This document shows, one piece after another, positions 48,801-60,879 of a stretch of 64,000 nucleotides of DNA. The position numbers were made by a program, and so were the translations under genes. The DNA comes from Orthonyx spaldingii. Taxonomy: Eukaryota; Chordata; Aves; Passeriformes; Orthonychidae. The notes under the pieces are model-generated. The model had not been told where the DNA came from, made no database searches, and was given only the letters and a program-made list of their open reading frames with translations. Position 1 is the stretch's first letter. Every line of letters starts with the position of its first letter. Location: positions 4,679,218 to 4,743,217 of the forward strand of contig VZTJ01000523.1 in the NCBI GenBank assembly GCA_013397795.1, given 5' to 3'.

Positions 48801-50989
48801 GTCTGTGTCCTTTACAAAGCCGAGCACAGCCCACAGTGCCCTTACATCCAGACCCTCAGGGACATGGATCCTCTCTCACCAGTGCCACAGTGGTGCTGGA
48901 TGGTTTTTCATAGAGCATCGTGGCAGAGCTGTGCTGAGCACCATCAGCCTGACAGCCAGGCAGGAGAGCACTCCAGTATTAATTAACTCATCCTGCCAAG
49001 AGCAGGTATTGATTTGCTTTTACAGGACTTTGATGAGTCTTGATTATGATTCTATGGAGGTAGGAAGGTTTCCTGCCCTCAGAAGACTAGAGCAACCATA
49101 ATTATAAAATAATTGTGCCTGTTTTCTTCTAAAGTAGTATTTTATTATTTGATGAATCTCTTGTTTGTACTGAGTAGACAGTACGACTTCACAAACGACT
49201 TGTTTACTGTCGTGCTTTGATTTACAATTCTCCCTTAAAATTTTAGAGGGTGGGGTTTTTTCCCAGATATGCATTCAAATTACTGTAAAAGTAGGTCACA
49301 TCATATTCGTGCAGATGTTCCCCTTCCCCTCTCGCTCCAGCTCCCCACTGGTGTATGGGCTGACAATAAGTTTGTGCTGATGACCCAAGGCAGCATTTTG
49401 CGAAAGGTGAACCAATCTCATAAATCTTCCACCATGATCCTGCTGTGTGTTAAAGGCTTATGTGTAGTTCAGAATATTAATTAAAGACAGTTAAACGGCT
49501 TTTTTTTTTTCTAACTGTGTCCTTAGTGTCTCCTACCTAGAAGAGATGCTTGTTCTGCGTTTACCTTGTGTGCACAGTCCCCTGAAGTGCTGGCTGGGGT
49601 TTGGGGAGTGTTGCTGGTGTGGGAGGGTGCGGGTCAGCCTTGCTGCCTGTGCCAGCCCTGATGTCCCCTCTGGGACCATCCCCGAGCCCAGAGGAGAATA
49701 GTGGGAGGGTTCTCTCCTCCTGCTCTGCTCCACCAGGGTTGCTGCGACCTGCCATGGAGCCGGGGAGAGCATTTATGTTGGTTTGTGTGGAGAAGGGAAG
49801 CAAAAACAGGGTAGAAGCACAGTAAGGTAAGGCAGAATCTGGTCTGGCAGCAGCTGCGAGAGCAAAGGGGGTCAGATGTAGCAGGAAGCAAATTTATACC
49901 ACTGTTTCCTCTGCACTGAATAGGAGTTTTCCCTTAGGAGGTTTTTATGGAGAGGTGCAAAGAGCTGTTAAGTCATTAGCGCAGTTTCCCATTGCGGCAG
50001 CATTATTCCTTGTTATCTCCACTTTATAGCTCCTCTTTCTCACCAGCGACTACTGACCCAATAAATATTTGTCCTGACTGGATTATCTGCATCCCAAATG
50101 CTTACCTTGTCCTCTGGCATGCAGCTTAAAGACATTACAGCCCCTTTTTCTACCTGACAGGCAGAGTCTGGCACGTGCTGGTGGCTAATGCCTGCTTGGG
50201 AAACAAATCCTGACCTTGGGTAAGGGCTGGGCAAGTTTTCCCCCACAAAAACACTCTTCTTGGTTCAGCTTTTAAACCCTCCACTTCGAAGACATGTCCT
50301 TGACAAAGCAGCTTCCAAAGCAATCTCCCTATTTCACCGCACCAGCTCTGTGCCTTCTTTTTATTCTATTCCGTTAACTCAGTGTTTTGCAGCCAACACT
50401 CCTGTTAATTAGGTGCTAATTTATTATTCCAGCCAGCTGTTATGACTGTGTAACCTACCCCCATGCACGGACACACCCCAGTCCCAGGCTGTCTCAGGTC
50501 TGGATTTTGGGTGTCCTTCCAGCCTTGGCATCACTATAGGCTGGGTGACCAGCAGCCCCAAATTAGCATCCAAGGGAGAACACCAAGGCTGCCCTGGCCA
50601 TGAAGGGGGCAAATGATCTCCCCCCTTGCCCTGTGGACACTCTGGGGATGTTTCTCAGTGTTTCCTTCCCCAGCTCAGCATCATGCCTGTGCATGAACCC
50701 CTACTCCAGCATGGTCCTTTCCAGGCAAACCAGCCCCATGAGCACCGACAGGATCTTCTCCTCGGAAAGAGGGGGTTTATGTCTCATGGTCAGTTGATTT
50801 TAAAGAGGTGTGATTGCTAATTGGAGCACATGCCATCCCTCTCCCATCTGGACTCCCTCATGTCCAGTAAAACCCGACAGCATCTCTGTGGGGGAAGGAT
50901 GAGTCACACTGGCAAAACTGGACAGCCGTTTTCTCACTCTATCCTTACAGCTTTTTCTTTAAATATTCACAAGAGCTTTTTTGATGGAA
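45870..50989. other. Non-coding stretch
   Basis: No supported gene. Frames such as 46206-46622 (-) and 46642-47037 (+) overlap across strands and have chance composition. A run of 11 T lies at 49500-49510. No transposon recognised. Confidence 0.55.
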
Positions 50990-51180
50990 AATCAAACTAG
51001 TAAAAACTCCTGAAGAGAGGAGTAATTATCCAGCTGGCTCTTGTTAGTGCATTTCATAGCTATCAAAAACAATGTTCTCCTAGCTCTCTGCCCTTGCTTC
51101 AATTCATTAATTAGTGATATTAATTAGTTGTATTAATTGCAAGCTGATACTTCTAAAGCAAAGGAGGCTGAGTGCAAGAA
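50990..51180. promoter_or_regulatory. Enhancer-like block with ATTAATT triplet
   Basis: Three homeodomain-type cores lie in exact 13-base register: ATTAATTAG at 51106-51114, ATTAATTAG at 51119-51127 and ATTAATTG at 51132-51139. The spacers are TGAT and TTGT. Upstream lie AGTAATTATCCAGCTGG and CAAAAACAATG, which resemble homeodomain, E-box and SOX sites. The array could be a cooperative homeodomain-binding site or a decayed 13-base tandem repeat. Confidence 0.4.
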
Positions 51181-52064
51181 TGTGGTTCATAACCTCTCTG
51201 TGGATGAGTAAAGCTTTCTGAATATTGGAGGTGCCCTGGAGAGTTGTGGAAATGCATGCCAGGTAGCAAAGGTGACTGTGTCCATTACTGCTAGCAGGAG
51301 CATCCTACAGTTTGGGAGTTAAAATACTGATTTTAATGACGTTGTTTGTGTGTACAGGATCACAGCTGCTGTGCTGGTGTCTCCCAGCTCTGTGGATGTT
51401 GTTCTTGCCTGTGTGTTAGGATATTTCTGTTGCTCAGCATCCTGGTGTGCCCTTCCCACCTCCCCTCCCTGGCCGCAGTGCTCGGGGGGTTTTGTCATGC
51501 TGTGGTGAGCCCTGGTGGCTTGAGGGCTCTGCTGGCTCAGCTCTGCAACTGGTGTTGGGAAAGGTGGTGAGTCCTCCTGACTCCTCATCACTGCTCCAAG
51601 GGATGTTTGTCATGGCTCCTTCTAAGCCATATCAGATTGAATGCCTGCATCAGCCCTAGTTCCCTGCTCTAATGCCAAGAACAAATGTTGTTACCCATCC
51701 TGAAGGTCCACAGTTCAGTTCCAGGTTTGTTGCCAAAACAGCAGCCTCTCTGCAACGCGACTGCGTCAAGTCCTTGTGGTCAGGTGGCGTCAGTGGTGTC
51801 ACTTGAGGATATGGCACAGTGTCACCGAGCCCTGCAACGGCTCAGCCTTAGCAACATGGTTGAGGTCATTTGTGTAACCAGATGTGCTGAGGCTTTAAGA
51901 CAGGCTGGCGCTTGCTGTGAAGATGTAAGGGTGGATCTTGTAATTTAGGCTTTCAGATCCTTTGCATATGCCACAGTCGCTTAAGAGGATCATTTTGGTC
52001 AAGGAGAGCAAGGCACTCCCATCAAGGAAGAGAGCTCTGTGGAGATGGGCATGTGAGGAGACAG
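51181..52064. other. Non-coding flank 5' of the CR1 copy
   Basis: An 87-codon + strand frame at 51685-51948 has a fairly protein-like C-terminal half (SLEDMAQCHRALQRL). No splice sites, start context or domain supports it, and it does not read as CR1 ORF1 to my eye. The true 5' edge of the CR1 may lie slightly inside this stretch, because its first recognisable residues are at about 52065. Confidence 0.45.
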
Positions 52065-53060
52065 GGCAACAAAAATATTTTTATCAATACATTAATGGCA
52101 AAAGGCAGGGCAAGGACAACCTCCATTCTCTATTAGATGTGGGAGGGAATTCAGTAACTAAAGATGACGAAAAGGCGGAGGTACTTAACACCTTCTTTGC
52201 CTCAGTTTTCAACAGAAAGACAGGTTGTCCTCAGACAACTGTCCTCCTGGGCTGGTAGATGGTGTGAGGGAGCAGAACAGCCCCCGTTATCCAGAAGGAA
52301 GCTGTCAGAGAACTGCTGAGCCACTTAGATGCTCACAGATCTATGGAACCGGATGGGATCCATCCCAGGGTGATGAGGGAGCTGGCAGATGAGCTTGTGA
52401 AGCTGCTCTACATCATTTACCATCAGTCCTGGCTCACCGGGGAGGTCCCAGATGACTGAAGGTGCCAGTGTGACCCCATCCACAAGAAGAGCTGGAAGGA
52501 GGATCTGGGGAACTCCAGGCCAGTCAGCCTGACCTCAGTGCCTGTCAAGGTTATGGAACAGATCATCTTGAGTGTGATCACATGGCAGCTACAGTGTGGG
52601 GGGGGATCAGACCCAGCCAGCATGGCTTTAGGCGGGGCAGGTCGTGCCTGACCAACCTGATTCCTCAGTTTAGGAAGGACGTTGAGACGCTCGAACGCAT
52701 CCAGAGGAGGGCAGCAAGGCTGGTGAAGGGTCTGGAACACAAGCCCTATGAAGAATGGCTGAGGGATGTTTAGCCTGGAAAAAAGGGAGGCTCAGGGGAG
52801 ACCTTATCACTCTTTACAACTCCCTGAAAGGTGGCTGTAGCCAGGTGGGGGTCAGTCTCTTCTCCCAGGCAACCACTGACAGAAGGAGAGGAGACAGTCT
52901 TCAGCTGCACCAGGGGAAGTTTAGGTTAGACGTCAGGAAAAATCTCTTCACTGAAAGAGTGATTGAGCACTGGAAGTGTCTGCCCAGGGAGATGGTGGAG
53001 TCACCATCCCTGGATGTGTTTCAAAAAAGACTGGATGTGGCACTCCGTGCCATGGTTTAG
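52065..53060 (+). pseudogene. Broken CR1 ORF2 (reverse transcriptase) remnant
   Basis: The intact CR1 ORF2 encodes an endonuclease and a reverse transcriptase. Here the endonuclease and most of the RT are absent and the rest is disabled. An in-frame TGA stands at 52457-52459, where the family normally has Trp after the VP(E/D)D motif. A frameshift upstream of it splits the first part (open to 52258) from the next. The palm is deleted at 52662/52663. A small deletion near 52764-52770 shifts the frame just before the KKGRLRGDLITLYN block. The C-terminal segment (about 52755-53060) is still well preserved. No function is expected. Confidence 0.9.
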
Positions 53061-53142
53061 TTGATGAGGAGGTGTTAGGTCATAGATTGGACTTTATTGT
53101 CCCAAAGGTCTTTTCCAACCTAGTTCATTCTGTGACTCTGTG
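52065..53142 (+). mobile_element. CR1: CR1 LINE, 5'-truncated with internal deletion
   Basis: This is a CR1 non-LTR retrotransposon copy. It starts inside the reverse-transcriptase ORF (YINGKRQGKDNL, then KAEVLNTFFASVFN) and runs through DGIHPRVMRELAD and SRPVSLTSVP to HGFRRGRSCLTNLI. It then jumps directly to PQFRKDVETLERIQRRAARL and the C-terminal region ending FQKRLDVALRAMV. The 3' UTR and the terminal 8-base units ATTCTGTG and ACTCTGTG follow (53127-53142). The jump at 52662/52663 removes the central RT palm, including the catalytic Asp-Asp motif region. 5' truncation is normal for CR1; the internal deletion is less common. The element is dead. Confidence 0.95.
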
Positions 53143-55439
53143 GTGGCAGAGAAGGCTGAAGCTGCAGATTAACAAAAGATGGTTTGGTAAGAGAATTGGG
53201 GTGCTGCAGTCAATAATCCCATTCAGTTTTGTTTGTGCTGTGGTCAGTCAACTCCCCCATGGTACTCCAAGCCTGATAGGAGCAGGTAAATAACCTTTGC
53301 AATTTATTTAGCACAGCTTCCAGGATGTGAGTTGAACAGAGAGCCATGGAAGCGGGGAGTCTGGGTACAGGTCCCTGCTGTACTCCTGCAGGGCAGTGCC
53401 AGGGTGAGCAATCCACACAGCCAGTCCTCCTGTCAGAGATACTGAAACTGCTCGGATTTAATTCCAATGATGCTTAGAGATCAGGTAGTGTTAGTGGAAT
53501 TTAGGGTCTTTAGTTTGAAGATGTGCCAGGTATTACCAACTCTTGCAAAATACCCAAGCTGGTTTGTTGTTTTCCTTCTCCCTCTCCCTCATTTTATACT
53601 TAGAAATGTCGCTAAATATTAGTGCAATATTTTGGGCTGGATAAGCAATCAAGGCAGGACTACATGGTGGCATTGAAGAAGTGGTGGGACAGTCACAGTT
53701 GGAGCTCTCCTGTCATTGCTTCTTTCCCTACTGTGGGGAGCTGCCCCATTTCCACCATCACCAGGTTTTTTGCTTTCTGTGGCACAATTACCTCTGGGAG
53801 CTCAGCAGCTGAGTTGGCAGTGAGGTGCCGTTGTTCCATCCCATGGGCAGGAGAAACCCACTTGGTTGAAAAGCTCGTGCTGGGCAGCCCTAAGGAGCAG
53901 TTCTTCTTCAAGCAGTTCTTTTGTCCATATAGATTAATGGCCCTTCAGACCAGGCAATTGTGCAGATTTGAGGGGTACAGCTTTTTGGGGGTCTCTTTGC
54001 AGGGGGCTGCCGAGGTGGGACCGTGCATTTGCAGAGTGGGGCTGCCTGTGCTGTGATCCTGTGCTGCGACTGCGGGGACGCTCAGACCCCCGAGCTCCCA
54101 GTGAATGTTCACCTGGCTCCTCTCAGTGTTGATCTACAAGCAGAGGCTCAGTAGGTAGTTAACACTTTTCCCCCTGCTGTGCACTCTCGCAACTTGAGGT
54201 AATTTGGTGATTTGACAGTGTTTCTCCCTCACGCCGAATGTAAATCAGCACTTGGCACAGTCCTGCAGGGGCAGAGGCAGTGGAGCGGGTGCTGTTAGTG
54301 TGCAGCCAACATGCTGCTGGCATGCTGAAACCTGAATTTCTGCAGTGCGCCAGCCCCAGGAGAGCCGTACTGCAAACAGCCCCTCTTGTCCTCACCGACC
54401 CTCGGCGCACCACCGACCCCTTCGTGCCCTGGACTGGACAGTGGGTGGGTGCTCTGCCCCCCAACTCATCACTCACTGCTGCCTTGGGGGCCAGCTCCGT
54501 CCATGAGGTGCCCTGATGGCCTGGTGTGGACACAGGAACCCGAGCTGGCCCATAGTTAATTAACTATGAGAATCACGAATTCTGTAAGACTTCACAATTA
54601 ATTTCTTAGTTTCTTTTTTCTTGCTGTTTTTGTTAATGAATTCATTCCATGTGCTCATGGAAGTATCCTGGTGAGGCTTGAAGAGCTGAATTACAGGGGG
54701 AAAAAAGCTTCTCATTTTGCACCAGCATTTAGCTGATGAAATGTAAAGATGCAATGAGCTGATTAGTGATTCTGGTAATGTAATTAATGCCTCTGTTCTT
54801 TCATACGTGCAGAGCTGGAGGTCAAGCTGAGCGCTCAGTGAAAATTTGCCCTGAATGCGCAGTTCAGTGTGCTCAAAGTTATCGCTCCCTCATTATGATT
54901 CCTCCAGTAATTCCAAATTAAAGTTGATATACTTGTAAACGAAAAGCAGGGCATGCCTGTGAATTGCAAGGGCTGGAGAATTCAGCTGCAGGATGGGAAT
55001 GTTAATGCTGTGATCTGCCACAGACTGGGCAGGGAGGGGCTGGAGCAGAGCAAACACCTTGGTGACTGTCACTCCTTCCAGATGCAGAGCTGGTGGTGGG
55101 GCCTGTCTCAAATCCTTGTCTGCACTTCCATGGCTGCTACAGGCAACCAGCCTGGCGTGGTTCTGCAGTTACATCTTCTTAACATCGCAACCGTCATAAA
55201 CCATTACCGTAATTCCTAGTCTGAAACCAAGCTCGGATGAGCTCATTTTTCCATGCAACATGATTTTGGCATGCCTTACATGAAACTTTTATCTCTTTTT
55301 TTTTTTTTTCTCCCCCATTTTTCATAAACATCTCATTATCAAAATATTAGTGACGCTGGATTTGCCGCCGTTGGTTTACCATAGATAAGAGCATGGAGTG
55401 TTCTTCCCGTTCTGATTCAATAGTGCATGACAAGGGAAT
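53143..55439. other. Non-coding stretch
   Basis: No supported gene. A GC-richer part at 54060-54550 has about 17 CpGs in 490 bases by hand count. That is enriched over its surroundings but below CpG-island level. The frame 53622-54056 (+) has chance-like composition. A run of 14 T lies at 55296-55309. Confidence 0.5.
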
Positions 55440-56060
55440 CCAATTTGTTCAGATTTAGATGACATGCCTCCAATTATGTAATTCCATTAGGAGGTGCCTG
55501 CAGCCAAGTCTGTGCTCACAGTCTCAGCAGACATAACTCTAATGGGACGTGTTGCAATATTGCTGTGTGGTAAGGACAACTTTGATAGAGAGCACGACCT
55601 GTCTCTCCCAGTCGTGTTTGTGGGAATGAAGAACACGAAAAACGACCCAGCCGTACTTGGGGCTCTAATCTGGCAATAAGTTATGTCACTACAAGAACAA
55701 AGCTTTGCAATGAAAGGTGAATTTGCAATGGCTATATATTTTATGTATTCAAAATCAGTCACTAAATGCAGCACTTTGAATATGATCTTATATTCAATTC
55801 CATAAATGGAAGATATATTGGTTGCAGTTTTTTCTCTTGAATACCATCTCAGATTCCTATGTACTTGGGAATGTTGGATATTTATGAGAATATAAAGCAG
55901 TGATGAAAACATAAGACTAAATCTTAGCACAGTTACAACTTGCTTTAAATTATTAATCTTTAAGAAGCATGATAAAAAATTCGGCTATGCAAATTCTGTG
56001 GCACTGGAGTTGATGTACATATCCATTACCACAGAGCTATCTAAATAGTGGTTTTAAAAT
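55440..56060. promoter_or_regulatory. Enhancer-like AT-rich block with long open frame
   Basis: This is an AT-rich block with words such as CAATTATGTAATTCCATTAG, TGTTGCAATATTGC and GCTATATATTTTATG. The minus strand is open for 147 codons (55487-55930), which is long for such AT-rich DNA. A short + strand segment (about 55505-55570) has an acceptor-like cctgcag and a GTAAGG donor. Neither frame has a recognised domain. The texture fits a conserved non-coding element best. Confidence 0.3.
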
Positions 56061-57131
56061 AATTGTGTAATGTTGATGCAGAGTTACAGTTTCTGCAGGC
56101 AGGAAAAGGCAATTCTAGTGGCAGATCTGTCTCCCCAAGAAGTGGGATGTAACACCACTCATAAATAAAGCTGTTTAGATGAATTTAGCATCACTTGCAA
56201 ACCAGAAGATTTCTGCAACGCCTTGGGGTAGTGTGGCTCAGGCAGGGTTTGGCAGGGCTCAGCTCTCCAAGGGCTGGGAAGAAGTGGGATGGACCATGTG
56301 GGGTGTATTTTAGAGGGTGCTCAGACCTGTGAAAACTGCAGAAATGTAAAGGCATTGAATAGCCATTAAAAGGTCAAAGCTCTGACAACTGTGTGACCTC
56401 TCTTGCTCAGTCTTGCCCTGTGTTTGGGCAGGACCTGCAGACAGGTTTATTCTGCAAAGCAGGGATGTGAGCTGTACCTCTGCTGGCCAGTCCTAACTAG
56501 GACTTGGCCAAACAGATAGTATTTAAATATATAGCTGTTATTAAGAAGAAAAGCTCTCTAATCCTTGCTCTGGGAAAGTATGAGTGATAGCATCTCTACT
56601 TTCATAATCTTTTGCTGTTCTCACATGAATATATGAAAGAATTTAATAATGTTCTAGGTTAGAAAATGATCATGCATATGCATACATCTTTAAAATCTGT
56701 CTTCTCTTTCTTTCCCCTTACTTATGTCAAGAGAGGAAGCCAGCAAACGATTTCAATGTATGATGCATCCAATATCACCTTTCACATAAACAGAAAAAAT
56801 ATGCTTCCTCTGTTGATGTGATGAGACCAGGATGCATTTAAGTGTCTAGAGAAAGTGTCATTTTGTTTAAAATAATGTGAAGAGGAGCCCAGTCGCAGTA
56901 TGTTGAAATGAGTTATGTAGGTGCTGCTGTTTTAATGACAGGATGGGTGAGATGCAGCTGAAGCTGCTGCTGTTGTGCCTGAGCCGTGGCCCAAATCACT
57001 ACTGTTGGGAGTCCTTTTGCACCTGCTGCTCTTATCCCTATCCCTGCATGAATGCTTTGCCAGAAAACCCCTCTCAGGTGGAGTTTAGCTGTGCATTAAT
57101 CTGGGCCCTCGGTGGATTGCTTAGCCTGCAG
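56061..57131. other. Non-coding stretch
   Basis: No supported gene. AT-rich sequence at 56510-56880 includes ATGATCATGCATATGCAT, which overlaps several POU-like half-sites. The last bases form the acceptor of the next feature. Confidence 0.5.
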
Positions 57132-57205
57132 ATATAATGGAGTATATCAACCTCAGTTCAAAACCCAGTGTAATTTTGTGGGAATGAATTGTTCAGATAA
57201 ATTTG
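57132..57205 (+). CDS. Candidate 74-base coding exon, product unknown
   Basis: The segment lies between an acceptor (ggattgcttagcctgcag, ending at 57131) and a GTAAGG donor (57206-57211). The frame, entered after two bases of a codon, reads YNGVYQPQFKTQ and then CNFVGMNCSDKFG. It has two cysteines and no stop, and looks like part of a secreted or extracellular module. The frame stays open past the donor to 57387. I do not recognise the family. The evidence is the coincidence of both splice signals with a protein-like frame; chance or a non-coding exon remains possible. Confidence 0.25.
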
Positions 57206-57399
57206 GTAAGGCACAGTTTCTTAATCTGCTAAATGGGAAAAGACACTGCTGCCTGCAATTTGGGAATAAATTAGATTATTCTAGATTAACCCCTCCAGGG
57301 ATGGAGACATGGGAGGACGCTGTTGATGCTCAGACGGTCGATTCTCAGGTTTATTTATCGCAGCAATCCAGCTGCCAGTGTGACTGAGAGCAGAGCCTG

Positions 57400-59072
57400 A
57401 GCTGCTGCCATGCACTTCATCATGCCCTGGAGCACCTGTTTGCTGAGTTCAAATGCAGAAGCATCGATCTGCTGCAAACCAGGCCATGTACCCGGGCACT
57501 GGGGGCACTGGACACTGCTTTGGTTCTCTCCCTGGGGTCAAAATACCCAGGCGTGTTTCCCTGGGTGCTCAGGGGTTCATGGGACAGTTTTGTTAAAGCA
57601 GCTGTGCTCCAAGACAAGTTCAGTCCTCGGATCCCTTCTGATCTACGAGCACCCTGTTTGGTTCCCTTTAGGAAGAGTTTCCCAAGTGGGCTTGGAGGAA
57701 CACCACAGGTCTTGCCATCTTCACCCCTGGGTGCCAGCGTGGTACTGGATTGACAGTGAGCAAACCTGCATGCAAGAGGCAGAGCCCACGTGACAAATGT
57801 TTTTGTGACTGAGCATCGCTGCCTGTCTGCAAAACTGGTGTTGGCCCCTCCACCTGCAAAGCTCCATTCCATCTCAAAACAGAATGGGAGAAGTCTGGGG
57901 TCCAAAAGATCCATGCCTTGGCCTGTGCAGCATCTCCCTTTGTCTGGTCCTTGCAGGAGTACTTCCACATCCCAGGGGTGTCTGCCCAAGCTGAATGGTG
58001 GGAGCAAAGCTGGTGGTCCCAGCACTGTGCTGGCACAGGGGCATGACAGGAGGGGTGCCCTTCCTTGGAGACCTGGCTGGAAGCTGGGGCTGATGGTGAG
58101 AGGAGTTATTGCTTGGTACTGCGAGTGGTGAGAGGAAGTGTTCAGTGTATTACTGTCTGGGACACCTTCCCAGAAAACGTTTCCATGTGATAATTGCAGC
58201 ACTGATGCCGTAAGCCCCGGCAGCAACTCCCCTTTAGTGGAAATGAATGGAGTGGAGTATCAGGAAAGCTCTCCAGGATTCAGTTTAGTCACAGCCTGCT
58301 AAATCAAGAGCCTGTTCAATGAGGGCGTCGTGTGCTCCTCAGCCTGGCCACACACAGCTAGGAGGGACAGCTGAAAGCTCACTGTGTTTGCTGCTTGAAT
58401 CTGGAGATGCTACTACATCTGTTCCTCAGGAGTCATTGGACCCACACCCTCTCCTAGTGTGTTGTCTGAACTGGATAATAAAGCACCTCAAAGCAAGGAA
58501 CACGTTTGCCATGGTGCTGTCAATCCAGGAGATGAGTATTCCCAGGTCCTCCTTGTTCCCATCCACATGCGTGGCTCCTGTGTCTTGAATTATATTTCAT
58601 CTTTTGTAAGAGGGGGGGAATAAACATGTGAAAGTTCAACTCTGATCTTAGGCATTGAGGGTTTTTTGAAAGGATGGTAGACCAACAGTGAGTGGAAAAG
58701 CTTCTGTCTTTGCTACTCTGTTATTCCCTGGTGATGTGGGACTTGGCAGTGGTGGGTCCTGAAGGGACACTCATTCCTTCCTGTCCCTTCTTCTTGGGGA
58801 CACCCTCTGAGGGGACTGAGTACACCAAATGGGTAGAGAAGAAAATCTCAGGACTTACAACTGATAGGAGTGGAGTTGACTGAGGAAGAGATAAACAAAT
58901 CAGGTCCTTCATTGAGATGGAGGTATCAGGATCACCTCTTTGCTCCCTTGAGTAGGGCAGTTTCTCAGTGCTCTCCCACTTCTTACCTGCCATGCTTTTA
59001 GGATGTACAGAGTTGTGCTCTGCTTTGTTTCCTCATTGGAAATATTTGCTTGGAGGAGGACAGCTTGGGTCG
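57400..59072. other. GC-richer non-coding stretch with a 268-codon frame
   Basis: The longest open frame in the window (57420-58226, -) lies here. The same bases are open in several other frames on both strands. The peptide is rich in Pro, Ser, Gly and Cys and has no domain. This is most simply a local shortage of stop codons. Confidence 0.5.
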
Positions 59073-59101
59073 AATTTCCCAAAATTTCCCAACTTTCCCA
59101 A
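59073..59101. repeat. Tandem 10-base repeat
   Basis: AATTTCCCAA occurs twice back to back (59073-59092), followed by a degenerate third copy CTTTCCCAAA. It is a slippage-type minisatellite seed. Confidence 0.85.
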
Positions 59102-60879
59102 AGCTGCACTCCCAGCATTGAAGGGTTGTGGTGTTTCAGATGGGTAGGGGAGATGCAGTAGAGACAGAACTTAAAGCTGATGATTGGTGAACTGTAAATT
59201 TGAGCTGGAAAATGTGGCTGTACTGTAAAATTCAGGACACCATCTGTTTCATTGCTTGCTTGCAGTAACATTTGTACTTGATAATTAAAATGTCACACAC
59301 ATTTTTAGCCAGAATAATCCATGAAGGAATAGAACTGTGTCTTCTGAAAATCTTTCAAGAGATACTCACAGATAGGAGCAATACTGTTTTGAACTCTCTT
59401 GCTGCTCATAGAGGAGTTTTGCTTCTTGCCTTTTTTTCTTTTTTTCTTTCATATTTTGAGGAGGAGGTTAGGGGGGTGGGAGCAATGGCAGATCCTTTTG
59501 GAAGGAACTGTGATCTTAGTGAATAACCATACATGTCATGTGGTTTATTTTGCTTTAGGTTTATCATACTGGGTTTATCATATCCCTTCTGGCAGGGGTA
59601 GGTTATCTTTGGCTTCAGCTGAAATCAGCTTGGTTTTAAGGGTTTCTCAGCCAACCTAGGAAGGACTTCCCTCCAGTTAAGGGTTCAGTGTGCTGTCTGC
59701 TTGTTTGGCTGTGGGTGGTGAGGGCTGGGAGCTCAGGGCTCAAGAATTGCAGCGAGAGGGTGCTCAAAGAAAGGTCAGATGTTGACCCAAGCTTGTGATA
59801 CCCTCACGGTGAGAGAACCAGAGCAAAGGGCAAAGCAAGTAGCACTGTTCATGGGCAGTGGAATTGGGTGCTTTTTGCATAGCAATGCCAGTCCTTCAGC
59901 TGGCACAGAGGGGAGCTGACTCCTCTCATTGCCAGTGCAGGTTGCTGCCTCTCTTCTTTGTGGTGGCCTCACTTCAGCTGCCACCTTGGCTGGAGTTTGC
60001 TTCATGGCACTGAAAAGATGGAAAAATTGAATTTGCTTTTGGCTGTCTGCAAGTAGGATTTTGAATGTCTTAATGCTACGAATTAATTAACAATATAGGG
60101 GGCATCTGAAATCCAGAAAAATGCAATGTGTCCGAGCTGATCTCGGTGCCGAATGTGCTGTTACTGACCACCAGGAAAGCATCTGATGAGGATTTGCCAG
60201 CTCAGTCCCCAATTTCCAGGCACACCACGAGCTTGGACTGTGTGGACAGTCCTTCTGAGCACAACATCCCTGGGTTTGTTCAGGGTTGGATAAGAGGCTA
60301 AAGTGGTATTTTTCATTAACATGGCTTTCTAAGGGCATTGTGCTCACTGATTCAGACTGAGTAAGATATACTTTTACTAAATGTTTGGGATGGAACTAGC
60401 AGACGTGGGAAGCAAGATGTTCTGCACATCTTGTAATGTTTACTTAGTCTTGCTTGCTTAGCTGATGTAAAACCCCTCCCAGCTGAGCTTTGACACTGCA
60501 AATGCATCCACGGAGTTTTACTAGAAATTCACCCTGCTGTTCCATGAAAATTTTAAATCCAGTTATGTCAACTGTGTGTGAATACAAGTTTTAAAATCCT
60601 GGTCTGCTGGGAGCCGTTGGGAGCTCAGAGTGTTGCAGTGCATCGGAGTGTGCCATCAGTAACTAGTCAGGATTAAAGATGAAGTCTGCAGAGGAACCGC
60701 AGCCAGTACCTCAGAAGCACTTCCCAGCCAGCCAGGTGCTTTCAGACCTGTCTCCCATCTTAAATCAAACATCCCAGCATCCATGCAGGCCTTGTACGTC
60801 AGAGCTCAAGATGTATCCTTGCAGGATGTGGCCCTGTGCTTCTGCCAGGAGACTGTATTGTAATGTGTGAGAGGGCTTA
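59102..60879. other. Non-coding stretch
   Basis: No supported gene. The word GGTTTATCATA occurs twice, 14 bases apart (59558-59568 and 59572-59582). Frames at 58909-59271 (-) and 59272-59526 (+) have chance composition. Confidence 0.55.

Noticed and set aside
51685..51948. 87-codon frame just upstream of the CR1 copy, considered as CR1 ORF1
   Set aside because: It shows no zinc-finger or PHD-like pattern, and a 5'-truncated CR1 would not retain ORF1 directly beside a late part of ORF2.
54060..54550. Third CpG island
   Set aside because: About 17 CpGs in 490 bases by hand count gives an observed/expected ratio well below the island threshold.
57420..58226. Longest open frame in the window (268 codons, -)
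   Set aside because: The same DNA is open in several frames on both strands, the peptide is Pro/Ser/Gly/Cys-rich with no domain, and GC is locally raised. A frame of this length is about what chance allows in 64 kb.
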